From contig JADGMX010000032.1 of NCBI GenBank assembly GCA_015234525.1, positions 1-64,000 of the forward strand: 64,000 nt of DNA, given 5' to 3'. A model generated the notes under the pieces. The model was not told the DNA's origin. It saw only the letters and a program-made list of their open reading frames with translations, and did no database searches. A program made the position numbers and the translations under genes. Below, piece after piece: positions 46,012-54,689 of the stretch (the stretch's first letter is position 1; every line of letters starts with the position of its first letter). The DNA comes from Flavobacterium sp. Its GTDB lineage: Bacteria > Bacteroidota > Bacteroidia > Flavobacteriales > Flavobacteriaceae.

Positions 46012-47517
46012 TTATTCTACAACCGTAAATTGCTTCATTTCTTCAAGAGGTTCGATGGCGCTGTAATTCTTCCAGATGTTCGGATCGTACTTTTTTAATT
46101 TCACATAATCAAACTCGGCTTCGGCCATACCTTTGAATTGATCTTCGGTCACCGGCTGATGCGAAATATTTAAAAATTCTATTTTGTCGACGCTATCGCC
46201 TTCAAATTTAATGTCGAACGCAACAACATCCTTATCTGACTTAGCCAATTCGATTAGTTTAATAGGACGGTGTGCGTAAATATATGCACCTTCATGAATT
46301 GTGGCATAACGAAGATAGTATCCTTTTCCGTCCGGTTTCGGTGCATAGATCAAGGTACCGTTTGCTTGATTTTGCTTGAATTTGACCCCGAGCAATAGTT
46401 TTAAGTTGATGCCGCCCAAAGTTTTCCCCTTTGCCAGCTGATAATCGCTGCGAACAATTGCATAATCATTTTCGGAAACATAGAGTGTTCCGGTGTATTT
46501 CGCGCGACTCTTTTTGGGCTTAAATTTTAAAACGTAGACAAATTCATTTTCAGCTGAGTACATTGCACCGTCGTACGTATATTCATATGCGTCCAGATCG
46601 TTTACGAAGTCGAATTTCTTATTTTCAAAATTATTTTCTTTAATAAAATTCGCAAGTCGCACGCGAGTGTTATAAATACGAGTGTCTTCCGGTTTTTTCT
46701 TTTCGGCTTTTTGCGCCTTTTTCATTTTGTGATATTCTTTGTTCATCGTAATGGTGTCGCCAACCGGAATCCAACCGCTTTTCATGCGATAGAATTTCGT
46801 TGTATCAACGTGTTGAAAAAAGATTTTTGATACGGAACCCGCGAGATTATCAAGCGACACCGATCGGTTCTGATCAACGAGCTTGGTGGCTTTTACAACT
46901 TCGAGTTTGGCATTGTTGGCAGTTGCCGGGGTTCGGTAGAGGTTGCAGAGAATATCGGTGTATTCGGTTGCCGGACTTTGGATAAGTCGTTTTGAGAAAC
47001 CCGTGATTTGATTGTTGGTCTGCTCAAGCTGTCGTCTTGTAAATCCGGTCGATTTGGTGATTTCGACATCAAAAGCTTTCGGTTTTGTTGATGTTCCTTG
47101 ACGGAAAAAGATCAAATCTTTCGAATTGTCAGTCAGGCTGTAATTTTGTTTCAGGTTTTGCCGAACCTGAGCCATGACTTGCCGTGGGTCGGGTTTAACT
47201 CTTGAAACGTCAACATCATCGAGTTCGAAAACACCGGGCTGAAGTCGGATGACATTTTGCATTCGGTTAAGATCCGCAGCTTTAACTTGCTGACCAACGT
47301 AGCCTAAGTATGAGACGGTGAAAGTGGTCTGATCGGTTGCGTTTCCTGGTAAATTAAAATATCCTTCCGCATTCGACACTTGATTTTGCGATCCGTCGAT
47401 GGTAATATTTGCAAACGGAATGCTTTCGCCGGTTGACGCATCGATAACGCGAATGCCGGATTGAGCGGCTGCGAGAGTTATGCTGAAGTTAATTAGCAAA
47501 AAATAAAGAAGTTTCAT
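46012..47517 (-). CDS. Exported protein with carboxypeptidase-regulatory-like domain
   Basis: This 501-residue protein has a signal peptide (MKLLYFLLINFSITLAAAQ). A CarboxypepD_reg-like beta-sandwich follows (residues 20-95, IRVIDASTGESIPFANITI, ISLGY-like SYLGYVGQQV), as in the plug-proximal part of TonB-dependent receptors and DUF5686-type proteins. The remaining 400 residues are beta-rich (KYTGTLYVSENDYAIVRSDYQ) with a Lys-rich insert (KKAQKAEKKKPED). There is no barrel-ending Phe, so it is probably periplasmic or a surface-attached outer-membrane protein. Function unknown. Monocistronic. Confidence 0.78.
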   Translation of the reverse strand: MKLLYFLLINFSITLAAAQSGIRVIDASTGESIPFANITIDGSQNQVSNAEGYFNLPGNATDQTTFTVSYLGYVGQQVKAADLNRMQNVIRLQPGVFELDDVDVSRVKPDPRQVMAQVRQNLKQNYSLTDNSKDLIFFRQGTSTKPKAFDVEITKSTGFTRRQLEQTNNQITGFSKRLIQSPATEYTDILCNLYRTPATANNAKLEVVKATKLVDQNRSVSLDNLAGSVSKIFFQHVDTTKFYRMKSGWIPVGDTITMNKEYHKMKKAQKAEKKKPEDTRIYNTRVRLANFIKENNFENKKFDFVNDLDAYEYTYDGAMYSAENEFVYVLKFKPKKSRAKYTGTLYVSENDYAIVRSDYQLAKGKTLGGINLKLLLGVKFKQNQANGTLIYAPKPDGKGYYLRYATIHEGAYIYAHRPIKLIELAKSDKDVVAFDIKFEGDSVDKIEFLNISHQPVTEDQFKGMAEAEFDYVKLKKYDPNIWKNYSAIEPLEEMKQFTVVE

Positions 47518-47619
47518 TGTTTTGTGTGTTATTGATGCCGAAATTTAAGACAATTTCACAAATTCTAAATAAATTGTTAATATTTTTATTTGTGTTGATT
47601 TGCAATGAAGTACATAAGC

Positions 47620-47697
47620 CTTAGCCCCGATGGCGCCGGCATCCTTTGCGAGGTCAGGAGCAAAGATACAGGCAAGAGCGGGAAATAGCTCCTAAAC
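47620..47697 (+). repeat. Interspersed structured element, subtype 1 (copy I)
   Basis: TTAGCCCCGATGGCGCCGG, CATCC, an inner hairpin CTTTGC/GCAAAG, then AAGATACAGG and GAGCGGGAAATAGCTCCTAA. CCG pairs with CGG and outer TTAG pairs with CTAA. Confidence 0.8.
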
Positions 47698-47783
47698 CAT
47701 CAAAAGCTCATGTGATTTAGGCGTTAAAAATGTGTCGTTTTATAAGATAAAAAAGTTAACTTTACTTTTCAACAACTGTTAAG

Positions 47784-49805
47784 ATGCATAATGAGGACCA
47801 CAAACACGTGGATAAAATAGCTGATTCAAAGGGTTCTTCTTCGACGGCAGAGACGCAAACTTCAAAGAATCGGTTTCAGCTTTCGAAAGACGCCATTGAG
47901 AATTTATACTACAAAATGGTTGAGGAAGTGACCGATTATGCCATTTTGCTTTTGGATACTGACGGGAATATTTTGAACTGGAATAAAGGCGCTGCTGCGA
48001 TTAAAGGCTATTCGGCCGATGAAATTGTGGGCGTGAATTTCCGTGTTTTTTATCCTGATGAAGATCGGAAAGCAAAAGTTCCGGAGCGGCTTTTAAACGA
48101 CGCTTCTACTACCGGTCGTGCCACTCATGAAGGCTGGCGACTGAAAAAAGACGGTACTAAATTTTGGGGATCGATTGTAATTACGGCTTTGCATGACCAA
48201 GACCAAAAGGTGATTGGATTTTCGAAACTGACTCGCGATCTGACCGAGCGAAAGATGTCGGAGGAGTTGCAGCAGCGAACCAACCGCGACCTGGCGTTCA
48301 AGAATGAAGAACTTAGGCGCAGCGAGGATCGGTATCACCGAATGATTGCCGAGGTTGAGGATTATGCGATTATTTTGCTCGATGTTGAAGGCAAAATTTT
48401 GAATTGGAACAAAGGTGCGCAAAGCATCAAGGGGTATACGGCAAAAGAAATTGTCGGCCATAATTTCAGTGAATTTTACCTGCAAGACGATATCGACCGG
48501 GGACTTCCCGGAAAGCTACTTGAAGAGGCGCGATTGAACGGCAAGGCGCGACACGAAGGTTGGCGCGTGAGGAATGACGGCCGGACATTTTGGGGAATGA
48601 TCGTAATTACGGCATTGCACGATAATGACAACAATGTAATCGGATACTCGAAAGTAACGCGCGATTTGACCGAGCGAAAAGTGGCTGAAGAGCGATTGCA
48701 ACGATACATGGTTGAACTGCAATATCAGAACGAAATGTTGCAACGGAGCGAAGAGCGCTACCACCGGATGATTGCCGAGGTTGAGGATTACGCGATTATT
48801 TTGCTTGATCGCGACGGAAATATCCTAAACTGGAACAAAGGTGCGGAAGCAATTAAAGGTTATAAGGAGAATGAAGTCATTGGAAAGAACTTCAATATTT
48901 TTTATTTGACCGAGGATCGTGAGCGAAATTTGCCGCAGCAATTGCTGGTAACGGCAGTGGAAAACAATACTGCCACGCACGAAGGTTGGCGAAAGCGCAA
49001 AGACGGAACTCGGTTTTGGGGTTCAATCGTAATTACGGCGCTTCACGATGAAAACGATAAAATCATTGGATTTAGCAAAGTAACCCGCGACCTTACCCAG
49101 AAAAAAGCATTTGAAGATCACATCTTAAAGCAGAATAAACAACTTGAGGAGTATGCCTATGTGACCTCACACGACTTGCAGGAACCGTTGCGGAAAATCA
49201 ATTTATTTAGCGACCTTTTGTTGGATAAAGTGAATAGTCCGGATGCGGCTTTGTTGCTTGAAAAAATCCGCGCATCGGCCACACGAATGACGAGTTTGAT
49301 TAAAGGTGTGCTTCAATATTCACAAGTCAACAGCGATGATGAGCTTAAAGTTCCGATCAATCTTAATCAGGTTATTGACGAGATCGAAGTTGATTTTGAA
49401 ATGATGTTGAACGATAAGAACGGTAAAATCGAGCGAGGTGATTTAGGAACGATTCGCGGAATTCCGATTCAGATTCACCAGCTTTTCTCGAATTTAATCA
49501 GCAATTCGATAAAGTTCAATGAGAAAAATCCGTCTGTTAGGATTACAGCCGAGCATTTTATTGACGATGTAACCAAGAAGACTTTTGTGAAGATTACCGT
49601 TGCTGATAACGGAATCGGTTTCAAACCCGAACATTCGGAGCGAATTTTCCAACTTTTTAGGCGATTGGAAGGTGAGGCGCCGGGAACCGGAATCGGATTG
49701 GCACTTTGTAAACGGATTGCAGAGGCGCATGGTGGAACAATTTCGGCAGTAAGCAGACCGGGTGAGGGTAGTGTCTTTGAGATTATACTAGCATTATCAA
49801 TTTAA
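47784..49805 (+). CDS. Histidine kinase with three near-identical PAS domains
   Basis: This 673-residue soluble kinase has three tandem PAS/PAC units near residues 38-160, 178-302 and 322-446. They share long stretches such as DYAI-LLD-GNILNWNKGA, THEGWR-KDGT-FWGSIVITALHD and KVTRDLTERK, so they arose by recent duplication. HisKA follows with H463 (YVTSHDLQEPLRKI), then HATPase (LISNSIKFNE, DNGIGFKP, GTGIGLALC). The same kinase-type core is found in the bacteriophytochrome two genes downstream. The signal is unknown; PAS of this type often bind flavin, heme or small ligands. Confidence 0.92.
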   Translation: MHNEDHKHVDKIADSKGSSSTAETQTSKNRFQLSKDAIENLYYKMVEEVTDYAILLLDTDGNILNWNKGAAAIKGYSADEIVGVNFRVFYPDEDRKAKVPERLLNDASTTGRATHEGWRLKKDGTKFWGSIVITALHDQDQKVIGFSKLTRDLTERKMSEELQQRTNRDLAFKNEELRRSEDRYHRMIAEVEDYAIILLDVEGKILNWNKGAQSIKGYTAKEIVGHNFSEFYLQDDIDRGLPGKLLEEARLNGKARHEGWRVRNDGRTFWGMIVITALHDNDNNVIGYSKVTRDLTERKVAEERLQRYMVELQYQNEMLQRSEERYHRMIAEVEDYAIILLDRDGNILNWNKGAEAIKGYKENEVIGKNFNIFYLTEDRERNLPQQLLVTAVENNTATHEGWRKRKDGTRFWGSIVITALHDENDKIIGFSKVTRDLTQKKAFEDHILKQNKQLEEYAYVTSHDLQEPLRKINLFSDLLLDKVNSPDAALLLEKIRASATRMTSLIKGVLQYSQVNSDDELKVPINLNQVIDEIEVDFEMMLNDKNGKIERGDLGTIRGIPIQIHQLFSNLISNSIKFNEKNPSVRITAEHFIDDVTKKTFVKITVADNGIGFKPEHSERIFQLFRRLEGEAPGTGIGLALCKRIAEAHGGTISAVSRPGEGSVFEIILALSI

Positions 49806-49953
49806 CAACTGACTAATAGTTTTTAGCTTTGGATTGACATAACATCCGTTTTAGTAAGGCAATTCGGAGCAGTTGCTAATGTTAGATAAAAAGTCGGCCA
49901 ACTGTTTACCGAACCAATTGATTTTTTGTTACTTTACGACTCTTTTAGATTTT

Positions 49954-50538
49954 ATGACTACAGTAAACATTACAGATTACAACTTCCTTGAGACGTTAAA
50001 AGCAGAAACTTCAGAAGCACATCAACAACTTGAACAATTGCAGATAAGCCGTGCGATTGTTTCCCCTGAAATTACCAACCATCAATATTTTACATATTTA
50101 TCCAAGATGCTATCGGTAAACAAGGCGATCGAATCGCAGGTTTTTCCGATGGTCGAATCCGTTTTTCCCGATATTGATCAGCGCTACAAATCGAAGTGGC
50201 TTGAAGCCGATTTAGTGCACGATGATGGAAATGTTGAAGCGAGCGGCGAATTTACATTCCAGGCACAACTGACACTTGGAATGGCGGTCGGAATCATGTA
50301 CGTGATTGAAGGTTCGACCCTTGGTGGACGATATATACTGCAAAATATTTCAGCAAACTTGGACTTTGATGCTGACCACGGCGCGTCGTATTTTGCAGGT
50401 TACGGCAATAAAAGTGGTGCGTTTTGGAAATCCTTTTTAAATAATTTGCAGGAGTTTGAAAAAAAGAACGACGGTGACGAGATTATTAAGGGTGCAAATA
50501 TCGCTTTTTCGTCAATTTATAAATTTTTGAGTGAATGA
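49954..50538 (+). CDS. bphO: Biliverdin-producing heme oxygenase (BphO)
   Basis: This 194-residue heme oxygenase opens heme to biliverdin. The proximal heme His is in LKAETSEAHQQLEQL, and the distal-helix region is GIMYVIEGSTLGGRYI with the conserved glycines. The ATG at 49954 (MTTVNITDYNF) is chosen; the 27-residue upstream extension is not family-like. It overlaps bphP by 4 bp, so the chromophore-making enzyme and the photoreceptor are translationally coupled, as in many bacterial phytochrome operons. Confidence 0.93.
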   Translation: MTTVNITDYNFLETLKAETSEAHQQLEQLQISRAIVSPEITNHQYFTYLSKMLSVNKAIESQVFPMVESVFPDIDQRYKSKWLEADLVHDDGNVEASGEFTFQAQLTLGMAVGIMYVIEGSTLGGRYILQNISANLDFDADHGASYFAGYGNKSGAFWKSFLNNLQEFEKKNDGDEIIKGANIAFSSIYKFLSE

Positions 50539-52793
50539 CGTTAAAGATTAAGGACATCGTCAACCGCGACATTGTGACGTTGACAAACTGCGAATACGAA
50601 CCAATCCATATTCCGGGTAGTATTCAGCCGCATGGTTTTTTGCTTGGCGCAGATGATACGCATACCATCAAATATTGTAGTGGCAACATCGATCAGTACC
50701 TGGGAAAGACGTATCCGGAATTGATTGGAAGTCGTTTGGATTCGATATTCGACAGTAAAACCATTGGTGAAATCAAGGCGGCGTTACGTAAACCATCGCC
50801 TTTCTTTGTACTGCCTATTGATTTGATTATTAACCAAGATCACTATCAAATCAAAGTTCATAAAAGCGAAGATATTACGATTATTGAAGCAGAACCGCGG
50901 TTGGGGAATGTCGAGGGAATCGCGTCGGTTTACGATCAAACGTCGCAGTTCGTTCTCTATATGAACCAAACCGATACATTGCGAGAACTTTGTGACATGG
51001 TTGCCAAGGGAACGCGTAAAATCACGGGTTATGATCGTGTGATGATTTATCGCTTCGACCAGGATTATAACGGTGAAGTTTACGCTGAAAGTTGTCGGGA
51101 CGATCTTGAATCGTTTTTGGGATTGCATTATCCGCATACCGATATTCCGGTTCAGGCGCGGCAACTGTATTTAAAAAATCTATCGCGACTCATTGTCGAC
51201 ATTGGCTACACGCCCGTACCTATTTATACTGCTGACGACGGAACAGACAAAAAGCTTGATTTGAGTTTGTCGGTTTTAAGGAGTACTTCGCCAATCCATG
51301 TCGAGTATTTATCGAATATGGGAGTTGGCGCCACGCTTACCATTTCGTTGGTTCACCGCGATCGTTTGTGGGGACTCATCGCATGCCATCATTATTCCCC
51401 TAAAAATTTGTCGCCCGAACTTCGGTTGGCGGCCCAGTTACAAGGACAGTTTATTACATCGCAAATCGACGTGCGACAAAGCAATCAAGAATATGAAGTT
51501 TCACGTCAGACCAATATTGCGCTTGAAAAGTTAAATGCTGTCAATTTACCGCCGATCATTGAATCGATGAAGATTTTGAGCATTTCACCACAACTCCTCA
51601 AAGTTTGTAACGCAGCTGGTGTTTCGATTATCGTTGGTGGCGAGATATTTAAAAACGGCCACACGCCTTCAGATGACTGTATCGAGAAACTTTCAGATTT
51701 TCTGGAAGAATATACGAACGAAACTCATTTTACTACAGATCGAATCTCTGAAGTAATGCCCGATTGGCCGACGGCGTTTTCGATTGCCGGCGTGATTTTT
51801 CATTCGCTTGGAAACGGCAACAGCGTGATTTGGTACCGGCCTGAAACCGAAAAAGTAGTTCATTGGGGCGGAAACCCGCAAAAAGCAATCGTGAAAGATG
51901 AAAACGGATTGCATCCCCGAAATTCATTTCACTTGTGGAAAGAAATTGTACGGGGAAGATCAAATCCGTGGGCACAACCTGAGGTTAATGCGGCAGCGAA
52001 TTATTCACATTATCTGCAAAAGCAAATCGGGTTTATGTTGCTCAGTAGGGAAGAAGAACGCTATCGTCGTCAGAGCATTGAGCTGACTGAAATTAACCGC
52101 GAACTCGAAAATATAAACTGGATCAGCGGACATGATCTTCAGGAACCGTTGCGCAAGATTCAGATGATGGCTTCAAAAATCAAGAGTCAGAACGAAGATT
52201 TATTGCCAGAAACCGTTTCGCATACTTTAGGGCGCATTCAACATTCGGCTCAAACGATGCAAAATCTGCTGATAGACATTTTGCGATATACGCAGATCAA
52301 GCACACTGAACGATCAATGTCGCTTGTCGATTTAAACACAGTAGTTGCGGAAGTTCTTCAGGAATGGCACGACACGCTTTCAGAACAAAATGCAGACCTT
52401 ACTGTTGATTATTTGCCAAAGGTCAATGCTGTTCCGTTGTTGACGCGACAATTATTCAGCAATTTGCTATCGAATGCCATTAAGTTTCAAAATCGCGAAC
52501 GACAGCTGAAAATTAAAATCGGTTTCGACGGTCCGAAAATTTATGAACCCTATACGCATGAAACGTGTTATCGAATTTCGGTTACCGACAACGGACTCGG
52601 GTTCGAACCGCAACACGCATCGCAAATTTTCAATATTTTCAAGAAAGTGCATTATGGCGAATTTGCCGGATCGGGAATAGGTTTGGCACTTTGCAAAAAA
52701 ATAATGCAAGCCTTTAAAGGCAATATCAGCGCTGAAGGATCACTGGAAAATGGCTCAACGATCTATCTTTATTTTCCTGTTAATTTTAAATAA
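50535..52793 (+). CDS. bphP: Bacteriophytochrome histidine kinase
   Basis: This 752-residue red/far-red photoreceptor kinase shows PAS (residues 18-125), GAF (140-310), PHY (320-500), HisKA (about 520-590) and HATPase (about 625-752). Biliverdin would attach at Cys19 (NCEYEPIHIPGSIQPHG). GAF residues D203 (YPHTDIP, where PASDIP is usual) and H255 (SPIHVEYL) are present. The PHY tongue has WGG (444-446) and PRNSF (461-465). The phospho-acceptor is H533 (SGHDLQEPLRKI). No output regulator is fused; the Rcp1-like receiver at 36.8 kb or other receivers may be partners (inference). Confidence 0.96.
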   Translation: MTLKIKDIVNRDIVTLTNCEYEPIHIPGSIQPHGFLLGADDTHTIKYCSGNIDQYLGKTYPELIGSRLDSIFDSKTIGEIKAALRKPSPFFVLPIDLIINQDHYQIKVHKSEDITIIEAEPRLGNVEGIASVYDQTSQFVLYMNQTDTLRELCDMVAKGTRKITGYDRVMIYRFDQDYNGEVYAESCRDDLESFLGLHYPHTDIPVQARQLYLKNLSRLIVDIGYTPVPIYTADDGTDKKLDLSLSVLRSTSPIHVEYLSNMGVGATLTISLVHRDRLWGLIACHHYSPKNLSPELRLAAQLQGQFITSQIDVRQSNQEYEVSRQTNIALEKLNAVNLPPIIESMKILSISPQLLKVCNAAGVSIIVGGEIFKNGHTPSDDCIEKLSDFLEEYTNETHFTTDRISEVMPDWPTAFSIAGVIFHSLGNGNSVIWYRPETEKVVHWGGNPQKAIVKDENGLHPRNSFHLWKEIVRGRSNPWAQPEVNAAANYSHYLQKQIGFMLLSREEERYRRQSIELTEINRELENINWISGHDLQEPLRKIQMMASKIKSQNEDLLPETVSHTLGRIQHSAQTMQNLLIDILRYTQIKHTERSMSLVDLNTVVAEVLQEWHDTLSEQNADLTVDYLPKVNAVPLLTRQLFSNLLSNAIKFQNRERQLKIKIGFDGPKIYEPYTHETCYRISVTDNGLGFEPQHASQIFNIFKKVHYGEFAGSGIGLALCKKIMQAFKGNISAEGSLENGSTIYLYFPVNFK

Positions 52794-52819
52794 TTGATGC
52801 CGTTGCCGAGATTTTAAAA

Positions 52820-53281
52820 TTATAACTGATCCTGCATTTCTCGTTTGTAGAATATATAATCGACAATTGGCGGTGAAAAACCTTCGCTTCGCAGCAATGA
52901 ATTGACTTGGCCGCGATGGTAGGCCGAATGTAAAACAATATGGTTTAAAATTTCGAGAATTGAATTTTGGTAGGAATCACCTTTCGAATTTCGATAATTT
53001 ACCACACGTGAAAGATCGGATTCGGATTGAATCAGTTGAATCACGTCAGTCAATAATGTGTCATTGATCGTAAAATATTCATCGGAAGAAACCGGATCCC
53101 ACGGTAGCAGATTGATGGTTGGGTTATCTTGAATCCGGCTGATCCAAATCTGCTGAGCATTGAGTATATGCCCACATAGTTCATGTATCCGAAGCGAAAC
53201 TTTCCCGCTTAAAACCCCATTGATCATTCGACGGTTAGCCTCATGATTATGTCTGAATAGATCTAGTAAATTCTCGCGCAT
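52820..53281 (-). CDS. DinB-family protein
   Basis: This 153-residue four-helix protein has the metal-binding pattern of DinB/YfiT: an N-terminal HNHEANRRM, a second His in ELCGHILNAQQIWISRI and a third in HIVLHSAYHRGQVN. Family members include thiol transferases using bacillithiol or other thiols, and damage-inducible proteins; the substrate is unknown. It is convergent with bphP and ends 26 bp from its stop. Confidence 0.9.
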   Translation of the reverse strand: MRENLLDLFRHNHEANRRMINGVLSGKVSLRIHELCGHILNAQQIWISRIQDNPTINLLPWDPVSSDEYFTINDTLLTDVIQLIQSESDLSRVVNYRNSKGDSYQNSILEILNHIVLHSAYHRGQVNSLLRSEGFSPPIVDYIFYKREMQDQL

Positions 53282-53346
53282 TGGTTGATAATTTACTACA
53301 TATTTACAAAATTTTTAGTTCGGTACGCAAATTTTACGGGAGATTG

Positions 53347-54087
53347 CTATTTGGTGGAGTTCAGGTTCGCTATTTTACTTTCCAATGCTGAAATCCGCTT
53401 TTCCAGATCATTGTCGGTTGGAATTGAATAATGAAAAACGTGAACAACTTTCCAAAGGGCTGTGAGTTCGTTAACCGAAATCTGCAATGTTGGTGTTCCT
53501 GTGAGCTTGGCGGTTAGAATCAAACTATGATCAGTGTAAACCGCTTGTCGAAATAGCAATTGCGATTTTGTAGCAACCATTACAAGATCGCCGTTTAAAG
53601 TCGGATAATATTCTGATGACGTTTTCTCAGCAATGACAATGTCGTTTGGACGAAAAGACGGTGTGCCTTCAGACATATAAAGGTCGTTTACCATAAATGC
53701 GGTTTTATCTTCGGGCGATAAATTTGGAATGATGATGTTGGCTAATTTAAGTTCGGTTTTTGTCTGAATCGCGGTTAAAAAGGGTTTAACATCTTCACTG
53801 CTGACTAGCGAAATCCCGGTTGTAACGTCTTTTGCTTGTGAAGTCGGGCTGGTTGTGATAGTTTCATTAAAACGAAGTAAGTTGTTTACCGTTAGCTCCT
53901 TTGTCATCAGATCTTCCATATCAATGCTAAAATGGTTAGCAATTTTTATGACAGTTTCCATTTTAGGATTGCTGCGTTGTTCTTCGTACGCTCCAACAGT
54001 AGCGCGTTTCATATCGAATATTTCGGCGAATTGCTGTTGACTGAGTCCGTGTACACTACGTATCTTTTTAATATTTTTTCCAAACAT
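53347..54087 (-). CDS. XRE-type regulator with degenerate S24-like C-terminus
   Basis: This 246-residue protein has an N-terminal HTH (IRSVHGLSQQQFAEIFDMKRATVGAYE). Residues 130-215 resemble the LexA/CI C-terminal domain (EGTPSFRPNDIVIAEK, NGDLVMVATKSQLLFRQ), but the Ser-Met catalytic motif is not intact, so self-cleavage is doubtful. A short coiled coil ends it (DLEKRISALESKIANL). It is divergent from the YbjN-like/PspA/flotillin operon, and its start lies only 21-51 bp from that operon's predicted promoter. It is therefore a good candidate regulator of the operon and itself. Confidence 0.85.
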   Translation of the reverse strand: MFGKNIKKIRSVHGLSQQQFAEIFDMKRATVGAYEEQRSNPKMETVIKIANHFSIDMEDLMTKELTVNNLLRFNETITTSPTSQAKDVTTGISLVSSEDVKPFLTAIQTKTELKLANIIIPNLSPEDKTAFMVNDLYMSEGTPSFRPNDIVIAEKTSSEYYPTLNGDLVMVATKSQLLFRQAVYTDHSLILTAKLTGTPTLQISVNELTALWKVVHVFHYSIPTDNDLEKRISALESKIANLNSTK

Positions 54088-54107
54088 GCTACAAAATGCT
54101 AATTATA

Positions 54108-54138
54108 TTTGCAATTCTCAATTTAATGCGTATATTTG
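54108..54138 (+). promoter_or_regulatory. Promoter of the PspA/flotillin operon
   Basis: TTTG (54108-54111), a 19-bp spacer and TATATTTG (54131-54138) match the Bacteroidota consensus exactly. A second TATATTTG overlaps the -33 (54104-54111). The predicted start near 54145 leaves a leader of about 145 nt before 54289. A minus-strand -7-like TAAATTTG (54154-54161) faces the XRE gene, so the two promoters would overlap. Confidence 0.75.
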
Positions 54139-54288
54139 TACTAACGCTATGAGCAAATTTACGGATAAAGCTAATTCGATGAGCGCTTTGTGAAAAGAAT
54201 TTGCATAAGTGTTAATAAATTCTAAAAATTAACTTGGTGGCGCACCGAAAAAAAACGAGTTTTATCAAATCATTCAATGCGATGAATT

Positions 54289-54684
54289 ATGAAAGATTAT
54301 TTTGATGTTGTCAAATCGTATCTGGTCGAATTGCAACTTGACATCAAACACGAAAACCAGAAGGAATGCCTTTTTATAGTTAGTAGTGAGCAAGAAGGAA
54401 TTTTCAATTTGATTATTTGTGTTGCCTATCCGATTATCATTTTCGAGCAGTATTTATTCGAAATCAAAACCGATTCGCCCACAGTATACAAAGCGCTTCT
54501 TCAGAAAAATCGCGATATCATCCACGGCGCTTTTGTTCTGGACGACACAGGTAAAAAAGTGATTTTCCGCGATTCGCTCCGTCTGGAGAATTTAGATCTC
54601 AACGAGTTAGGGGCGACCTTAAATTCACTTAGCTTGCTCCTTAGTGAGTATTCAGAGCAAATTATTAACTTTTCAAAAAACTAG
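54289..54684 (+). CDS. YbjN / Tir-chaperone-like small protein
   Basis: This 131-residue acidic, soluble protein is predicted to fold like the type III chaperone/YbjN group: helix, beta sheet (CLFIVSSEQEG, FNLIICVAYPIIIFEQYLFEI), then helix and strand (AFVLDDTGKKVIFRDSL). Proteins of this kind are often annotated as molecular chaperone Tir or YbjN in PspA operons. It is the first gene, 5 bp before pspA. Likely role: binding and regulating PspA or the ATPase (inference). Confidence 0.7.
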   Translation: MKDYFDVVKSYLVELQLDIKHENQKECLFIVSSEQEGIFNLIICVAYPIIIFEQYLFEIKTDSPTVYKALLQKNRDIIHGAFVLDDTGKKVIFRDSLRLENLDLNELGATLNSLSLLLSEYSEQIINFSKN

Positions 54685-54689
54685 AAATT

